From: Jonesia denitrificans DSM 20603
GTDB lineage: Bacteria; Actinomycetota; Actinomycetes; Actinomycetales; Cellulomonadaceae
DNA: 64,000 bases
Reading direction: 5' to 3'
NCBI RefSeq assembly: GCF_000024065.1
Contig: NC_013174.1
Location: 2,294,001-2,358,000, forward strand
A program made the position numbers and the translations under genes. The notes beneath the pieces were generated by a model that saw only the letters and a list, made by a program, of their open reading frames with translations, had not been told where the DNA came from and did no database searches. Within the stretch, counting starts at the first letter, position 1, and each line of letters opens with the position of its first letter. Positions 48,930 through 57,832 of this stretch are shown here, piece after piece.

Positions 48930-50694
48930 CGCAAGCGGGCCTGCTCTTATAACTTCCCATGAGGCTGAGAAACGCGAGATTATCGCGTGGTATAGGGGTT
49001 TCCTTGAGGACGCTCTGCCGCCTATTGGTCTTGAGTGGGAACCAGTCAAGATTGGTCCTACTTGGCAATGGGACGATGGATGGTCTTTGCCTGATCGGAC
49101 ACTTGGGTGGGAAGTTCTTGCCTGGTGTGGGTTATGGCTGAAGGGGAAGCGCGATAAGCCGTGGCAGTACACGGCGGAGCAGGCCCGGTTTATTCTGTGG
49201 TTTTATGCGCTTGACGAGGCTGGGCAGTTTGCTTACCACTCGGCGGTTTTGCAACGCCTGAAAGGGTGGGGCAAGGACCCGCTTGCTGCCACTTTGGCTT
49301 TGGCGTCGATGCTCGCGCCTATCGACTTTGATCACTGGGACGAGGACGGCGAACCGGTTGGGCGTGATTCTGAGAATGCTTGGGTGCAGCTTGTGGCTGT
49401 TTCGCAGGAGCAGACGAAGAACACGATGAAGTTGATGCCGGGGTTGATTACGGCTGAGGCTCGTGAGTTTTACGGTATTCAGCCGTCGCGGTTGAATGTG
49501 TGGGCTTTGGGGGATACCCGCCAGATCGAGGCCGTGACCAATAGTGTCATGGCGATTGAGGGTGGGCGTCCGACTCTGGTTGTGCGGAACGAAACGCAAA
49601 ACTGGAACTCAAGTAATGGTGGCCATGATATGGCTGGGGCGCTTGAGGGGAACGCGGCTAAGCGGGATATTGATTCACCGGCGCGGATGCTTGATATTTG
49701 TAACGCGTACCGGCCTGGTGAGGATTCAGTGGGTCAGCGGATGCGTGAAGCGTATGAATCCACGTTGGGTGATGTGGATGACCCTGATTCTGCGCCTAAA
49801 GCAATGGATTTCGGGGTCCTCTACGATTCCTTGGAAGCTCCACCTGAAGCGCCGCTGACTGCTGAGGCCGCACCGAGTGTGGTTGAGGCTATCCGTGGTG
49901 ACGCGGTTTGGCTTGATGCTAAGGGTCGAATCTTGAAGTCGATTCTGAACCCCGCGAACCCGCCAAGCGAATCACGGCGTAAGTGGTACAACCAAATCAC
50001 AGCCCGTGAAGACGCCTATTTGTCGCCGCAGGAGATTGATCCTTTGAAGGATGAATCAAAGGTCGTCAGACAGGGCGAAGAAATCGTAATGTTCTTCGAC
50101 GGCGCTAAAACCGACGACGCCACAGGGCTTGTCGGGTGTCGTGTCTCTGACGGTCATGTTTTCGTGATCGGGATGTGGCAGAGACCGCCCGGTGAGCGCG
50201 GCAAAGACTGGGTTGTCCCCAGGAACAAAGTTGATTACGCGGTAGACCGAGCTTTTTCGGACTATCGCGTTTCTGCTTTCTGGGGTGACCCGTCGCACGT
50301 CCTTGATGACGAATCGAAAGACCGCTTCTGGGATGGCCTGTTTGACCAGTGGCACCGCAAGTACGGGCGACGGCTCAAACTCTGGGCGGACGGGAAGAAA
50401 CACTCCGTCATGTTCGACATGGCCGACTTCCCCAAGCAAAAGGATTTCGTGGGCGCGGTCGAGGCTTTCCTCGCTGATGTGGAGGATGAAAACTTCACAT
50501 GGGACGGGGATATCCGGCTGCGTCAGCACTTCCTGAATGCCGTGCGGATGCCAACCCGTGCAGGCCTGTCTATTGGGAAAGAGCACCGCGAAAGCAAACG
50601 CAAAATCGACCTCGCCGTGTGCGCCATCGGTGCGCGAATGGTCCGGCGAGCATACCTAAACAATGCGAAAAAGAGAGGGGGCAAGGCCTGGTGA
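48913..50694 (+). CDS. terL: Terminase large subunit
   Basis: The 593-residue packaging motor has an ATPase half with LKGWGKDPLAATLALA (variant Walker A) and WVQLVAVSQEQTKNT. The nuclease half has MFFDGAKTDDATGLVG and FWGDPSHVLDDES, giving the acidic metal ligands. The unusual Walker A GWGKDP is normal in this actinophage terminase group. GTGA overlap with portal follows. Confidence 0.93.
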   Translation: MARVRDASGPALITSHEAEKREIIAWYRGFLEDALPPIGLEWEPVKIGPTWQWDDGWSLPDRTLGWEVLAWCGLWLKGKRDKPWQYTAEQARFILWFYALDEAGQFAYHSAVLQRLKGWGKDPLAATLALASMLAPIDFDHWDEDGEPVGRDSENAWVQLVAVSQEQTKNTMKLMPGLITAEAREFYGIQPSRLNVWALGDTRQIEAVTNSVMAIEGGRPTLVVRNETQNWNSSNGGHDMAGALEGNAAKRDIDSPARMLDICNAYRPGEDSVGQRMREAYESTLGDVDDPDSAPKAMDFGVLYDSLEAPPEAPLTAEAAPSVVEAIRGDAVWLDAKGRILKSILNPANPPSESRRKWYNQITAREDAYLSPQEIDPLKDESKVVRQGEEIVMFFDGAKTDDATGLVGCRVSDGHVFVIGMWQRPPGERGKDWVVPRNKVDYAVDRAFSDYRVSAFWGDPSHVLDDESKDRFWDGLFDQWHRKYGRRLKLWADGKKHSVMFDMADFPKQKDFVGAVEAFLADVEDENFTWDGDIRLRQHFLNAVRMPTRAGLSIGKEHRESKRKIDLAVCAIGARMVRRAYLNNAKKRGGKAW

Positions 50695-52025
50695 AGAAAA
50701 ATGACGTACTAGAGCTTGTCTCACAAGAATTGCTTCCCGCTCTTGATAAGGAGATTCAACGGACCCGCGAGCTGGAAAAGTGGTCTCAGCATGGCGGTAG
50801 GAAACCTGTTTTGCCGAGCAATGCGGAGCGTGAACATAAGGCCCTTGCTGATCTGGCGATGACCCCGTGGTTGGGTTTGATTCCGAGGGTTTCGGCTCAG
50901 CAGTTGAAGGTTGATGGCGTGTATTCGCCTGACCGTTCTGATGAATCGCTTGCCCTGTTTTGGGGTCCGTGGCAGACGAACAACATGGGGACTTTGCAGC
51001 ACACGGTTCACCGTTCTGCTTTGAGTTTCGGGATGGGGTTTGTGTCTGCGGTGCCTGGTGACCGTGGGGCGGTTTTCCGTGCGTATTCAACCGCTCAGAT
51101 GCTCCCGGTTTATCAAGACCCGGTGCATGACGAGTTCCCAATGTTTGCTTTGCGCATGGAAACCTTGCCTAACGGTGACCGGATGCTTTTTCTTTTGGAT
51201 GAGACCACGGAGCACATTTTGTCGGTGGAGAAACGCACTGACAAGTGGGCTTACATCACTTTGAGTGATCACAACGTGGGCGTGTGTCCGGTGGTGCGGT
51301 ATGCGGAGGAGATTGACACTGAGGGGCGGTCACCTGGGGAGATTGAACGCCTGGTGACTGTCGGATCACGTATCAACAAAACGGTGTATGACCGTCTTTT
51401 GACTCAGCACTACAACTCATGGAAGGTCCGCACGGCCACGGGCTTGGACGACACCATGAGTGATTCTGAGGCTGAGCAGCTGAAGATGAAGCTTCGGCAG
51501 AATGACATTCTCACTGGTGGTGAAGGTGTCAGTTTTGGGACTCTTGCCGAGACGGCTCTTGATCCTTTTGTGAAAGCGAAAGAGTCAGACCTTGAGGACA
51601 TTTCGGCGGTGTCTCAAACCCCGATGAGCGCTTTGGGGAAGATGGTCAACGTCGGGAACGACGGGGTCGCTGAAACGAAGTCTGGGCTGCGCGCTAAGAC
51701 TCGGTTGCGGCAAGATTCCTTCGGCGCATCCCATGTCCAACTGCTGCGGCTCGCTTCTCACATTGAGGGGCGTAAAGCAGATTCAGAGGACTTCACTATT
51801 GAAGCTCACTGGAAAACCTTGGACATTGACCTGCTCGCTCAGGAAGCGGACGCTTACGGGAAGATGGCGGGGATGCTGGGCGTCCCGGTTGAGAAGCTGT
51901 GGGAGAAGTTCTCTACGATCTCGAAACCCGAAGCCCAATCGTGGGCAAGGTACCGGGAAGACCACCCCACGGCGGACGAGATTACGGCGCGGTCAATTGC
52001 TGGTCAGCTTGAAAGTGCTTTGTGA
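50691..52025 (+). CDS. Portal protein, SPP1 gp6-like
   Basis: The 444-residue protein starts at a GTG overlapping the terL stop. Segments LIPRVSAQQLKVDGVY, YAEEIDTEGRSPGEIERLVTVGSRINKTVYD (in parts) and ISAVSQTPMSALGKM match the portal family of gp6 type. Twelve copies form the ring for DNA entry and exit. Confidence 0.9.
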   Translation: MKKNDVLELVSQELLPALDKEIQRTRELEKWSQHGGRKPVLPSNAEREHKALADLAMTPWLGLIPRVSAQQLKVDGVYSPDRSDESLALFWGPWQTNNMGTLQHTVHRSALSFGMGFVSAVPGDRGAVFRAYSTAQMLPVYQDPVHDEFPMFALRMETLPNGDRMLFLLDETTEHILSVEKRTDKWAYITLSDHNVGVCPVVRYAEEIDTEGRSPGEIERLVTVGSRINKTVYDRLLTQHYNSWKVRTATGLDDTMSDSEAEQLKMKLRQNDILTGGEGVSFGTLAETALDPFVKAKESDLEDISAVSQTPMSALGKMVNVGNDGVAETKSGLRAKTRLRQDSFGASHVQLLRLASHIEGRKADSEDFTIEAHWKTLDIDLLAQEADAYGKMAGMLGVPVEKLWEKFSTISKPEAQSWARYREDHPTADEITARSIAGQLESAL

Positions 52026-52795
52026 TGAATTGGCGTGAGCGACAAACCCTGGATCGGTTTCGGCGGCGTCAAATCTTGCGGGCCTCTCAGGTGGATTCTT
52101 TGATCCGCCGCGAATGGGCGACCCTGGATATTAGCGACATCGACCGGGGTCGTGAGCGCGTCCTTGATGGTATCGAAGCCCGGGTGATCGGGCTGAGGAC
52201 TCTTGAAGCGCGTGAGGCGGATGTTTTCGTGTCAAAGATGCGGGAACTACAGCGGGTGGGGTCAGGCAGTATTGTCCTGGCCCCAGCGAACCCCGGCACT
52301 GGTTTGCGTGAATCACTTGAGATCAGCGGACCGGTCAGCTTTAAGCAGCGTGTCGGTGCCGGTGCTCTTGATGAGGTCGCTTTCTTGGCGGCGCGTGATC
52401 AGATGATGGCCGAAGCCCGGAAACTGATCATGGATGCGGGGCGGGAGACTGTGCGCCTGTCTGCTGAGGCTAACCGCCGCTCTATCGGTTGGCGGCGAGT
52501 GTCTGACGGTAATCCGTGTGCTTTTTGCGCGATGCTCGTCGGTCGCGGACCCGCTTACAAATCTGAGGGCACCGCTCTAGGGGTGATGAAGTCATATCAC
52601 AAGCATTGCGGCTGCACAGCAGTGGAAGTCTTCACCGACTGGGAACCCACTGAGCGGGAGCAAAAGTACGTGGACGCTTACCAAGCCGCTGCGGAATACG
52701 CAGACGCACAAGGTGTGCGCCGTGGGTGGGAAACGGTTCTCCCCCACATGCGCGCCAACGGGGACTTCAAAGACTCCCCCAAACGCAAGAAATAA
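52022..52795 (+). CDS. Minor head protein (MuF/VG15-like)
   Basis: The 257-residue protein is coupled to portal as GTGA. Its cysteine site NPCAFCAMLVGRG with YHKHCGCTAVEVF is the pattern of the VG15/MuF minor capsid family, placed after portal in most siphoviruses. Whether it has protease or only structural function is not known. No ADP-ribosyltransferase motif is visible. Confidence 0.82.
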   Translation: MMNWRERQTLDRFRRRQILRASQVDSLIRREWATLDISDIDRGRERVLDGIEARVIGLRTLEAREADVFVSKMRELQRVGSGSIVLAPANPGTGLRESLEISGPVSFKQRVGAGALDEVAFLAARDQMMAEARKLIMDAGRETVRLSAEANRRSIGWRRVSDGNPCAFCAMLVGRGPAYKSEGTALGVMKSYHKHCGCTAVEVFTDWEPTEREQKYVDAYQAAAEYADAQGVRRGWETVLPHMRANGDFKDSPKRKK

Positions 52796-52871
52796 CTAAT
52801 CAACTTCAGGTCCACCCGCACTTAGCTGGTGGCCCTTTCGCATACCCGGAATGCCACAGGAGGGCACCCAC

Positions 52872-53399
52872 ATGTCAGACGAAGCAGCAGTAGCACAGCC
52901 CACGGCGCAGGACGCCCCGGCTCAGGACGCACCAACACCCACTGAACCCGCACCCACCCCGCCTTGGGGTAGCGATGAGGATTTCAACCCTGAAAAGGCG
53001 TGGAAACTCATTGAGAATCTGCGGGCCGAGAGCAAAGACGCGAAATCGAAGGTGAAGGCTTTCGAGGATGCGCAGCTCACGGCGGCGGAGAAAGCGGAGC
53101 GTGACCTCCAAGAACTGCGGTCAAACTACGAGACCGCGCAACTCACAAACGCCCGCCTTCAAGCGCTGGTGGATAACCCCAGTTTGAAGGCGGAAGACCT
53201 GGAACTTATTGCGGGAAGTACCGCTGAGGAGATCCAGGCGAACGCCGCGAAACTCGCGGAAAGGTTGGGGTCAGGTATCCCAGCCGCTCCCCCCACCAAC
53301 AAGCCGCAACCAGTTTTGCGGGGTGGGGCTGACCCCGTCACAAACACCGCTGAGCCTGTCGACTGGCTCCGCGCTGCACTGTCTAAATCTAAGGAGTAA
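52872..53399 (+). CDS. Capsid scaffolding protein
   Basis: The 175-residue protein starts at 52872 behind AGGAGG. The N terminus is Pro/Ala/Thr-rich, residues 40-110 are a Glu/Lys coiled coil (AESKDAKSKVKAFEDAQLTAAEKA in parts), and the C terminus is basic. This is the usual scaffold, located just before the major capsid gene. No head protease gene is seen. Confidence 0.82.
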   Translation: MSDEAAVAQPTAQDAPAQDAPTPTEPAPTPPWGSDEDFNPEKAWKLIENLRAESKDAKSKVKAFEDAQLTAAEKAERDLQELRSNYETAQLTNARLQALVDNPSLKAEDLELIAGSTAEEIQANAAKLAERLGSGIPAAPPTNKPQPVLRGGADPVTNTAEPVDWLRAALSKSKE

Positions 53400-53401
53400 A
53401 C

Positions 53402-54364
53402 ATGGCTGGATACGCAAACGTTGTTGGTCGCGCCGATGTCGGGGATGCGCTCATCCCAGATCAGGTGATCAACGAGATTATTCAAGAGGCACCAAAGTCA
53501 TCTGTGGTGCTTGACCGTGCTAAGCAGGTGCGGCTTTCTGCGAAGAAAGCGAAGCAACCGGTGCTGGCGACCTTGCCCGAGGCTTACTGGGTGGATGGTG
53601 ATACTGGGCTGAAGCAGACCTCGAAGAGCCAGTGGGAATCGCTCACTATTACTGCTGAAGAGCTCGCGGTGATTGTGCCTATCCCGGACGCTCTCGTGGA
53701 TGACGCGAACATCCCACTGTGGGATGAGATCAAGCCTTTGCTTGCTGAAGCCATTGGTAAGAAGGTGGACCAGGCTGCGCTTTTCGGTGTGGACTCCCCC
53801 GCTTCTTGGCCAACCGGCATCGTCCCTGGTGCTGTGGCTGCTGGGAACTTTGTGGAAGAGGGCACCGGCGCTGACCTTGGTGTGGACGTGGCGCTTCTTG
53901 GTGAGCAAATCGCCAAGCAAGGTTACGGCATCAATGGTTTCGCTTCCCGCCCCGGCTTGCAATGGCAGCTGATTGGTCTGCGTTCAACGCAGGGAACCCC
54001 GATCTACACGCCTTCATTGTCCGCTGGCACCCCCGCTGGTCTTTACGGGTACCCGTTGAATGAGGTCATGAACGGGTCATGGGATGCAGACGAAGCGACC
54101 TTGCTCGCTGCTGACTGGACGAAGTTTGTTGTGGGTGTCCGTCAGGACATCACCTATGACCTTTTCTCTGAGGGTGTCATTTCTGACGCTGATGGCAAGG
54201 TCATCCTGAACCTCATGCAGCAGGACTCAAAGGCACTGCGTGTGGTTTTCCGTGTCGGTTTCCAGGTCGCTAAGCCAATCACCCGTGTGGCTGGTGCTAC
54301 TGGCTACCCTGCCGGTGTCATCGTGCCTGCCGAGGTCGAGCCTGAAGAGCCTGAAACCCCTTGA
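53402..54364 (+). CDS. Major capsid protein, HK97 fold
   Basis: The 320-residue protein lies 2 bases after the scaffold stop. DALIPDQVINEIIQEAPKSS, WESLTITAEELAVIVPIPD and the AALFGVDSPASWPTGIVPG turn are the E-loop and P-domain pattern of phage capsid family proteins. The first 25 residues are a short N-arm. No Delta domain is present, which agrees with a separate scaffold. Confidence 0.92.
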   Translation: MAGYANVVGRADVGDALIPDQVINEIIQEAPKSSVVLDRAKQVRLSAKKAKQPVLATLPEAYWVDGDTGLKQTSKSQWESLTITAEELAVIVPIPDALVDDANIPLWDEIKPLLAEAIGKKVDQAALFGVDSPASWPTGIVPGAVAAGNFVEEGTGADLGVDVALLGEQIAKQGYGINGFASRPGLQWQLIGLRSTQGTPIYTPSLSAGTPAGLYGYPLNEVMNGSWDADEATLLAADWTKFVVGVRQDITYDLFSEGVISDADGKVILNLMQQDSKALRVVFRVGFQVAKPITRVAGATGYPAGVIVPAEVEPEEPETP

Positions 54365-54386
54365 TCCGGGAAGGAGGTGAGTAGTC

Positions 54387-54812
54387 ATGGCTTATGCCAC
54401 GACGGATGATTTGCAAGATTTCCTAGGCAATGAATGGGAAGTCGCGTCTGATTCGACTAGGGCTACTCGCCTCCTGCGGATGGCGTCCGGTCTCGTAGAT
54501 GCTGAGGCCGGACGCTCGTGGGTGCCGGGTGAGGTACCTGATCAGATTGTGGATGTGGTTTGTGCGGTTGCGGGCCGGGGTTTCACGAATCCGGGGGCGC
54601 AGAAGTCCGAGCAGTTGGATGATTATTCTTCGTCCTCTGTGGTGTCTGAGGCGGGACTGTATCTCACGGATTCTGAGCTGCGGATCGTCGCTCGTCTCGC
54701 GAAACCACGTTTTGGCGGTTTGGGGACTGTGGCTACGGAGCGTGGGGATATTCGCACGAAGTCTGATGATCAGGCTTGGTGGGTCAATGGGCCGAATGGG
54801 TGGGTTGACTGA
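54387..54812 (+). CDS. Head-tail connector (adaptor)
   Basis: The 141-residue protein has YATTDDLQDFLGNEW and a LRMASGLVDAEAGRSWVPG helix pair, the gp6/gp15-type adaptor pattern. It binds below the portal. AAGGAGG precedes the ATG; 1-base overlap with the next gene. Confidence 0.82.
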   Translation: MAYATTDDLQDFLGNEWEVASDSTRATRLLRMASGLVDAEAGRSWVPGEVPDQIVDVVCAVAGRGFTNPGAQKSEQLDDYSSSSVVSEAGLYLTDSELRIVARLAKPRFGGLGTVATERGDIRTKSDDQAWWVNGPNGWVD

Positions 54813-55261
54813 TGGGTGTTTCTCAGGCTGTGCGTAGGTCGCGTGCGTCTTTTAAGCGGAAGCGGTTGCGGGCGCGGTGTGTGATTGAGGTGGTGGATGC
54901 GTCTGTGGAGGTGACTGACCCTGACACTGGGGAGGTCACCCCTGGGCGTGTCCTGCTTTATGAGGATGTGCCGTGCTATGCCCGGTATCCGGGTTTGGCT
55001 TTTGAGACCGACCGGCAAGTCGGCGGGGTGCAGATCGTGGATTCGCGGATCGTGGTGCGTATCCCGCATGAGTATAAGGACGAAGCTGGGGTGTGGCACC
55101 CATTTGTGGTGCCGGTGAATGCGCTGATTACTTTCACGTCTGATCCTGATAATCCGAAGATGCCGGGAACAACGTTTTTGGTGAAGTCTTTGGATGACCA
55201 GTCACAGGCCACCGCGCAGAGAATTCTTTGTGAGGATCAGCAGAGGGGGCCGAGCGTATGA
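54812..55261 (+). CDS. Head closure protein (DUF6093-like)
   Basis: The 149-residue beta-rich protein includes VPCYARYPGLAFETDRQVGGVQ and MPGTTFLVKSLDDQSQATAQR in parts, the look of a stopper protein in this slot of actinophages. I compare it with DUF6093 from memory. It seals the capsid after packaging. Confidence 0.75.
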   Translation: MGVSQAVRRSRASFKRKRLRARCVIEVVDASVEVTDPDTGEVTPGRVLLYEDVPCYARYPGLAFETDRQVGGVQIVDSRIVVRIPHEYKDEAGVWHPFVVPVNALITFTSDPDNPKMPGTTFLVKSLDDQSQATAQRILCEDQQRGPSV

Positions 55262-55635
55262 GCGAGCTTCGTGCTTTCGCCGCTGAGCTTCGTGCAGCGG
55301 GTGATGTGCGCCCCGAAGTGGAGAAGGTCCTTTTCAAGGGTGCCATGAATATCAAGAAAGACATGCAAGCCAAGATGCGCGGTTCGGGGTCTTTCGGGGC
55401 GCTGGCTAACTCGATCACCTTCGACATTGAGGGCCTTGCTGCTGAGATCGGACCTGTGAAGGGGAGTGGTGGTGGCGGTCTTGATTTCGGTGCGAATATC
55501 GCGTATTTCGGTGGTACCGGGTGGGGTGGAAAACATTCCGGTGGGACCGTGGAGGACCCCGAAGAAGCGTTGCTGCGTGAGGTGCCTGCTTTTGAGAAGT
55601 ACCTGACGGAGATCGCGGTGAGGAGCCTCGAATGA
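55258..55635 (+). CDS. Neck/tail completion protein (HK97 gp10-like)
   Basis: The 125-residue protein has a helical start (FAAELRAAGDVRPEVEKVLF), then IEGLAAEIGPVKG and YFGGTGWGGKHSGG, the HK97 gp10 pattern. ATGA overlaps on both sides. Confidence 0.78.
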   Translation: MSELRAFAAELRAAGDVRPEVEKVLFKGAMNIKKDMQAKMRGSGSFGALANSITFDIEGLAAEIGPVKGSGGGGLDFGANIAYFGGTGWGGKHSGGTVEDPEEALLREVPAFEKYLTEIAVRSLE

Positions 55636-56045
55636 TCCCTGTGCTGGAAGCTTTGAAGGCCGCTCTTGCTGGTGTGGCGGTGGGTGGTGTGCATCTTTTG
55701 CAGAATAATGATGCGGCCCCGAAACTGCCGTATCTGCTGGTGGAGCCGGTGAATATGGACCCGTTTTTTGAGGCTTCACTACATGCTGATGATGGGGCCG
55801 AGGTGCTGCGGGTGCGGTTGAAGGGTGTGGGTGCTAATCCTACGTCTGCGCTGATTGCCCTGCGGAATGCTCGTACAGCCCTGGTGGGTGGGAAGAAGTA
55901 CGGGACGCTCACGATGGATGGTAGGTCTGCGGCTGTGCAGTATGTGCGGCACGAGGCCGACTTCGGGGACCCGCAAACCTTGATCCCCGGCACGACGAAG
56001 CCTATGTGCTTGTCTGTGGATTCATACACGGTTTTCGACCAGTAA
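55632..56045 (+). CDS. Tail terminator protein
   Basis: The 137-residue alpha/beta protein has PVLEALKAALAGVAVGGVH, then LPYLLVEPVNMDPF and FEASLHADDGAEVLRVRLKG in parts. Its place before the major tail gene supports the tail-terminator call, which caps the tail tube at the head side. Confidence 0.75.
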   Translation: MIPVLEALKAALAGVAVGGVHLLQNNDAAPKLPYLLVEPVNMDPFFEASLHADDGAEVLRVRLKGVGANPTSALIALRNARTALVGGKKYGTLTMDGRSAAVQYVRHEADFGDPQTLIPGTTKPMCLSVDSYTVFDQ

Positions 56046-56060
56046 CCATTTCCTACTCGA

Positions 56061-56091
56061 ACCCCCGGCCAAAAGGCAAGGGGGTGTTTTG
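56061..56091 (+). terminator. Terminator-like hairpin before the major tail gene
   Basis: ACCCCC (56061) pairs with GGGGGT (56080) with an inner GCC/GGC pair, followed by GTTTT. It may set the ratio of head to tail proteins. Confidence 0.6.
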
Positions 56092-56129
56092 GTGTGCCCT
56101 GATGGGGCCGAAAAAATTGGAGGGCGATT

Positions 56130-56657
56130 ATGCCTAGAAGTCTTGCTGATGGGAAGAAGAAGTTCACGATTCTGCCGGATGCTCCGGCAGACATTAACGC
56201 GATAACAGTTACGGAGGCGAACGCGGGTAAGGATTACTCGTGTGCAGTCCTGTCCTCGGATTTTGATCTTGGGTTCGCTGCCTCGGACATGATCGATGAA
56301 AAGGCGTTGTGCGTGGAGGGGAACGCACAGGCGCTCGGTAACTCAAACTTCCAGGGCGGTTTCACTGCTTTTCGTGAGTTCCTTGCCGATACTGGTTTGC
56401 CTGACCCTGCCGCTCTCGCTGAAGAGTTGTGGGATCTGGTCAAGGAGAAGGGCAACACTCTTCACATCATGATTCGGCATTCGGCTAAGAAGTCGGGTGA
56501 CGTTTGGGTTGTCGGCGATGAGTACGTGTATGTGGAGTGGGTGAATGACCTGCCGCAAGGCACGACTCTTGAAGGCTACATTAAGCACCGTGTTGAGGGT
56601 GCTCCGCAGAACTTCAGTTCTGGTTACCAGACCGTGGTGGCGGACCCTAGTCCGTGA
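56130..56657 (+). CDS. Major tail tube protein
   Basis: The 175-residue protein contains GKKKFTILPDAPADINAITV, then SDFDLGFAASDMIDEKAL and FQGGFTAFREFLA. Order after the tail terminator and before the chaperones fixes the call. A ribosome site GGAGGG lies upstream. Hairpins on both sides isolate its message. Confidence 0.85.
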   Translation: MPRSLADGKKKFTILPDAPADINAITVTEANAGKDYSCAVLSSDFDLGFAASDMIDEKALCVEGNAQALGNSNFQGGFTAFREFLADTGLPDPAALAEELWDLVKEKGNTLHIMIRHSAKKSGDVWVVGDEYVYVEWVNDLPQGTTLEGYIKHRVEGAPQNFSSGYQTVVADPSP

Positions 56658-56680
56658 CCTTAGTTTTGGTGTGAAGCGTG

Positions 56681-56702
56681 GCGCCTTAAGGGGCGCTTTT
56701 TT
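56681..56702 (+). terminator. Terminator after the major tail gene
   Basis: GCGCCT pairs with GGGCGC (one G-U) around TAAG and is followed by six T. It would leave the abundant tail-tube mRNA separate from the chaperone/tape-measure mRNA. Confidence 0.75.
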
Positions 56703-56804
56703 CATGCCTAAATCGGGGTGGCCTGCGCGTGTTAAGGGTCCGCGCAGGCCGCCCGTCCCATAGACCCTTTGACCCTTGGACCCTTTACTTTTGGAGTTTT
56801 TCTG

Positions 56805-57521
56805 ATGTCTGACATGGATTTTGATGCTTGGCTTGAGGGTGCTTCCCCACTGGAATCATCGGTGGATGTGTACCCTGACGGCAAGGTTTTTGGGGAGTTT
56901 CAGGCGTGGGAGCGCGAGTATGAGCGGCTGACGGCACACGCTGAGCGCACTAGTGGTGAACGGTCTGCGGGTGAAGTTGACCCTGTGGCTGAGTGTGAGG
57001 CTCGTGGCGAGGCTTTACTTGAGCGGATGAAAGCGTCGCGTACAACGGTGTTCTTGCGGGGTATTTCGATGGCTGATGAGGAAGCCGTCAATGCACAGTA
57101 CCCGCTTCCTGACCCGGTTCCTGGTCGCCCGAAGCTGGAGACACCGAGCTTGCCTGATCGTCCGTCGAGTGTGCAGGCTGATGCTTTCCTGGCGCGTGTG
57201 CAGCAGCAGCAGGCGCTTATTTCTGGGTGGGAGCAGGAGCACGCAAAAGAGTTGGAAGAGTACGCGATAGCGGTGTCGAAGGTGCTGCTTGCCCGGGGTG
57301 TGGAGAAGCTGCAGCGTGCGTTTGTGCGTATGGAGCAGGGCGGGCGGGTTTTAACTGAGTCCATGAGCGTGGAGCAGCTAAAGAAGTTTGCTGCCCGCAT
57401 TGGTGAGGTGCAGTTGGGTGAGTTGATTTCGGCGGTTGATTTCGCGTCGAAGGCTCGCGCTGAGGTGCCTGGTGATTCGGATTTTTTATCTCGTCGCTTC
57501 GGGAGCGGCCAAGACTCGTAA
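56805..57521 (+). CDS. Tail assembly chaperone, short form (gpG-like)
   Basis: The 238-residue acidic protein starts at the ATG at 56805 with GGAG 9 bases upstream. It has no cysteine-rich or enzymatic motif and lies right before the tape measure, as all such chaperones do. Residues 135-200 are a helical part. A slippery site near its end lets some ribosomes switch frame and add the downstream T domain. Confidence 0.85.
   Translation: MSDMDFDAWLEGASPLESSVDVYPDGKVFGEFQAWEREYERLTAHAERTSGERSAGEVDPVAECEARGEALLERMKASRTTVFLRGISMADEEAVNAQYPLPDPVPGRPKLETPSLPDRPSSVQADAFLARVQQQQALISGWEQEHAKELEEYAIAVSKVLLARGVEKLQRAFVRMEQGGRVLTESMSVEQLKKFAARIGEVQLGELISAVDFASKARAEVPGDSDFLSRRFGSGQDS
57482..57488 (+). other. 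-1 ribosomal frameshift site T TTT TTA
   Basis: In the chaperone frame the heptamer reads T TTT TTA, a perfect X XXY YYZ site. Six bases later CGCT-TCGGG-AGCG can form a hairpin (57495-57507), the right distance for a stimulator. The -1 frame is open from here to 57832. Confidence 0.85.
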
Positions 57522-57832
57522 GGGCTTTGAGGGCGGCGAGGGCGTGGGGTGCTAAGCCGACCGAGTTTTTGGAGGATTGGTCGGAGCGTGACCGTGCCCT
57601 CGCTGTCGGCTTGACCGCTTTGGAGGAGGCCACCACGCAGCATGGCAACCCCGTCGATTTGGCGATGGATTCTGATTCTGAGGGCTGGTGGGCGGTGAAG
57701 CAGGTCATGGATCAGGAAGCTGCAGCGGAGGAAAGGTACCGTGAGCGGCACCCTGACTTGCCACCGGGGACACGCCTGATTGTGAAATATGCGAAGGGTG
57801 ACCCGGAGCTAGAAGAGCTCCTGGACGACTAG
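57488..57832 (+). CDS. Tail assembly chaperone C-terminal extension (T part), made by -1 frameshift
   Basis: Joined after codon 228 of the short form, it adds 114 residues and gives a 342-residue GT protein. The extension is helical and acidic (EFLEDWSERDRALAVGLTALEE in parts, PELEELLDD at the end). An internal ATG-like start at 57527 has no ribosome site, so frameshift is the likelier route. Its TAG shares CTAG with the stop of the reverse-strand gene. Confidence 0.82.
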   Translation: MSSLRERPRLVRALRAARAWGAKPTEFLEDWSERDRALAVGLTALEEATTQHGNPVDLAMDSDSEGWWAVKQVMDQEAAAEERYRERHPDLPPGTRLIVKYAKGDPELEELLDD

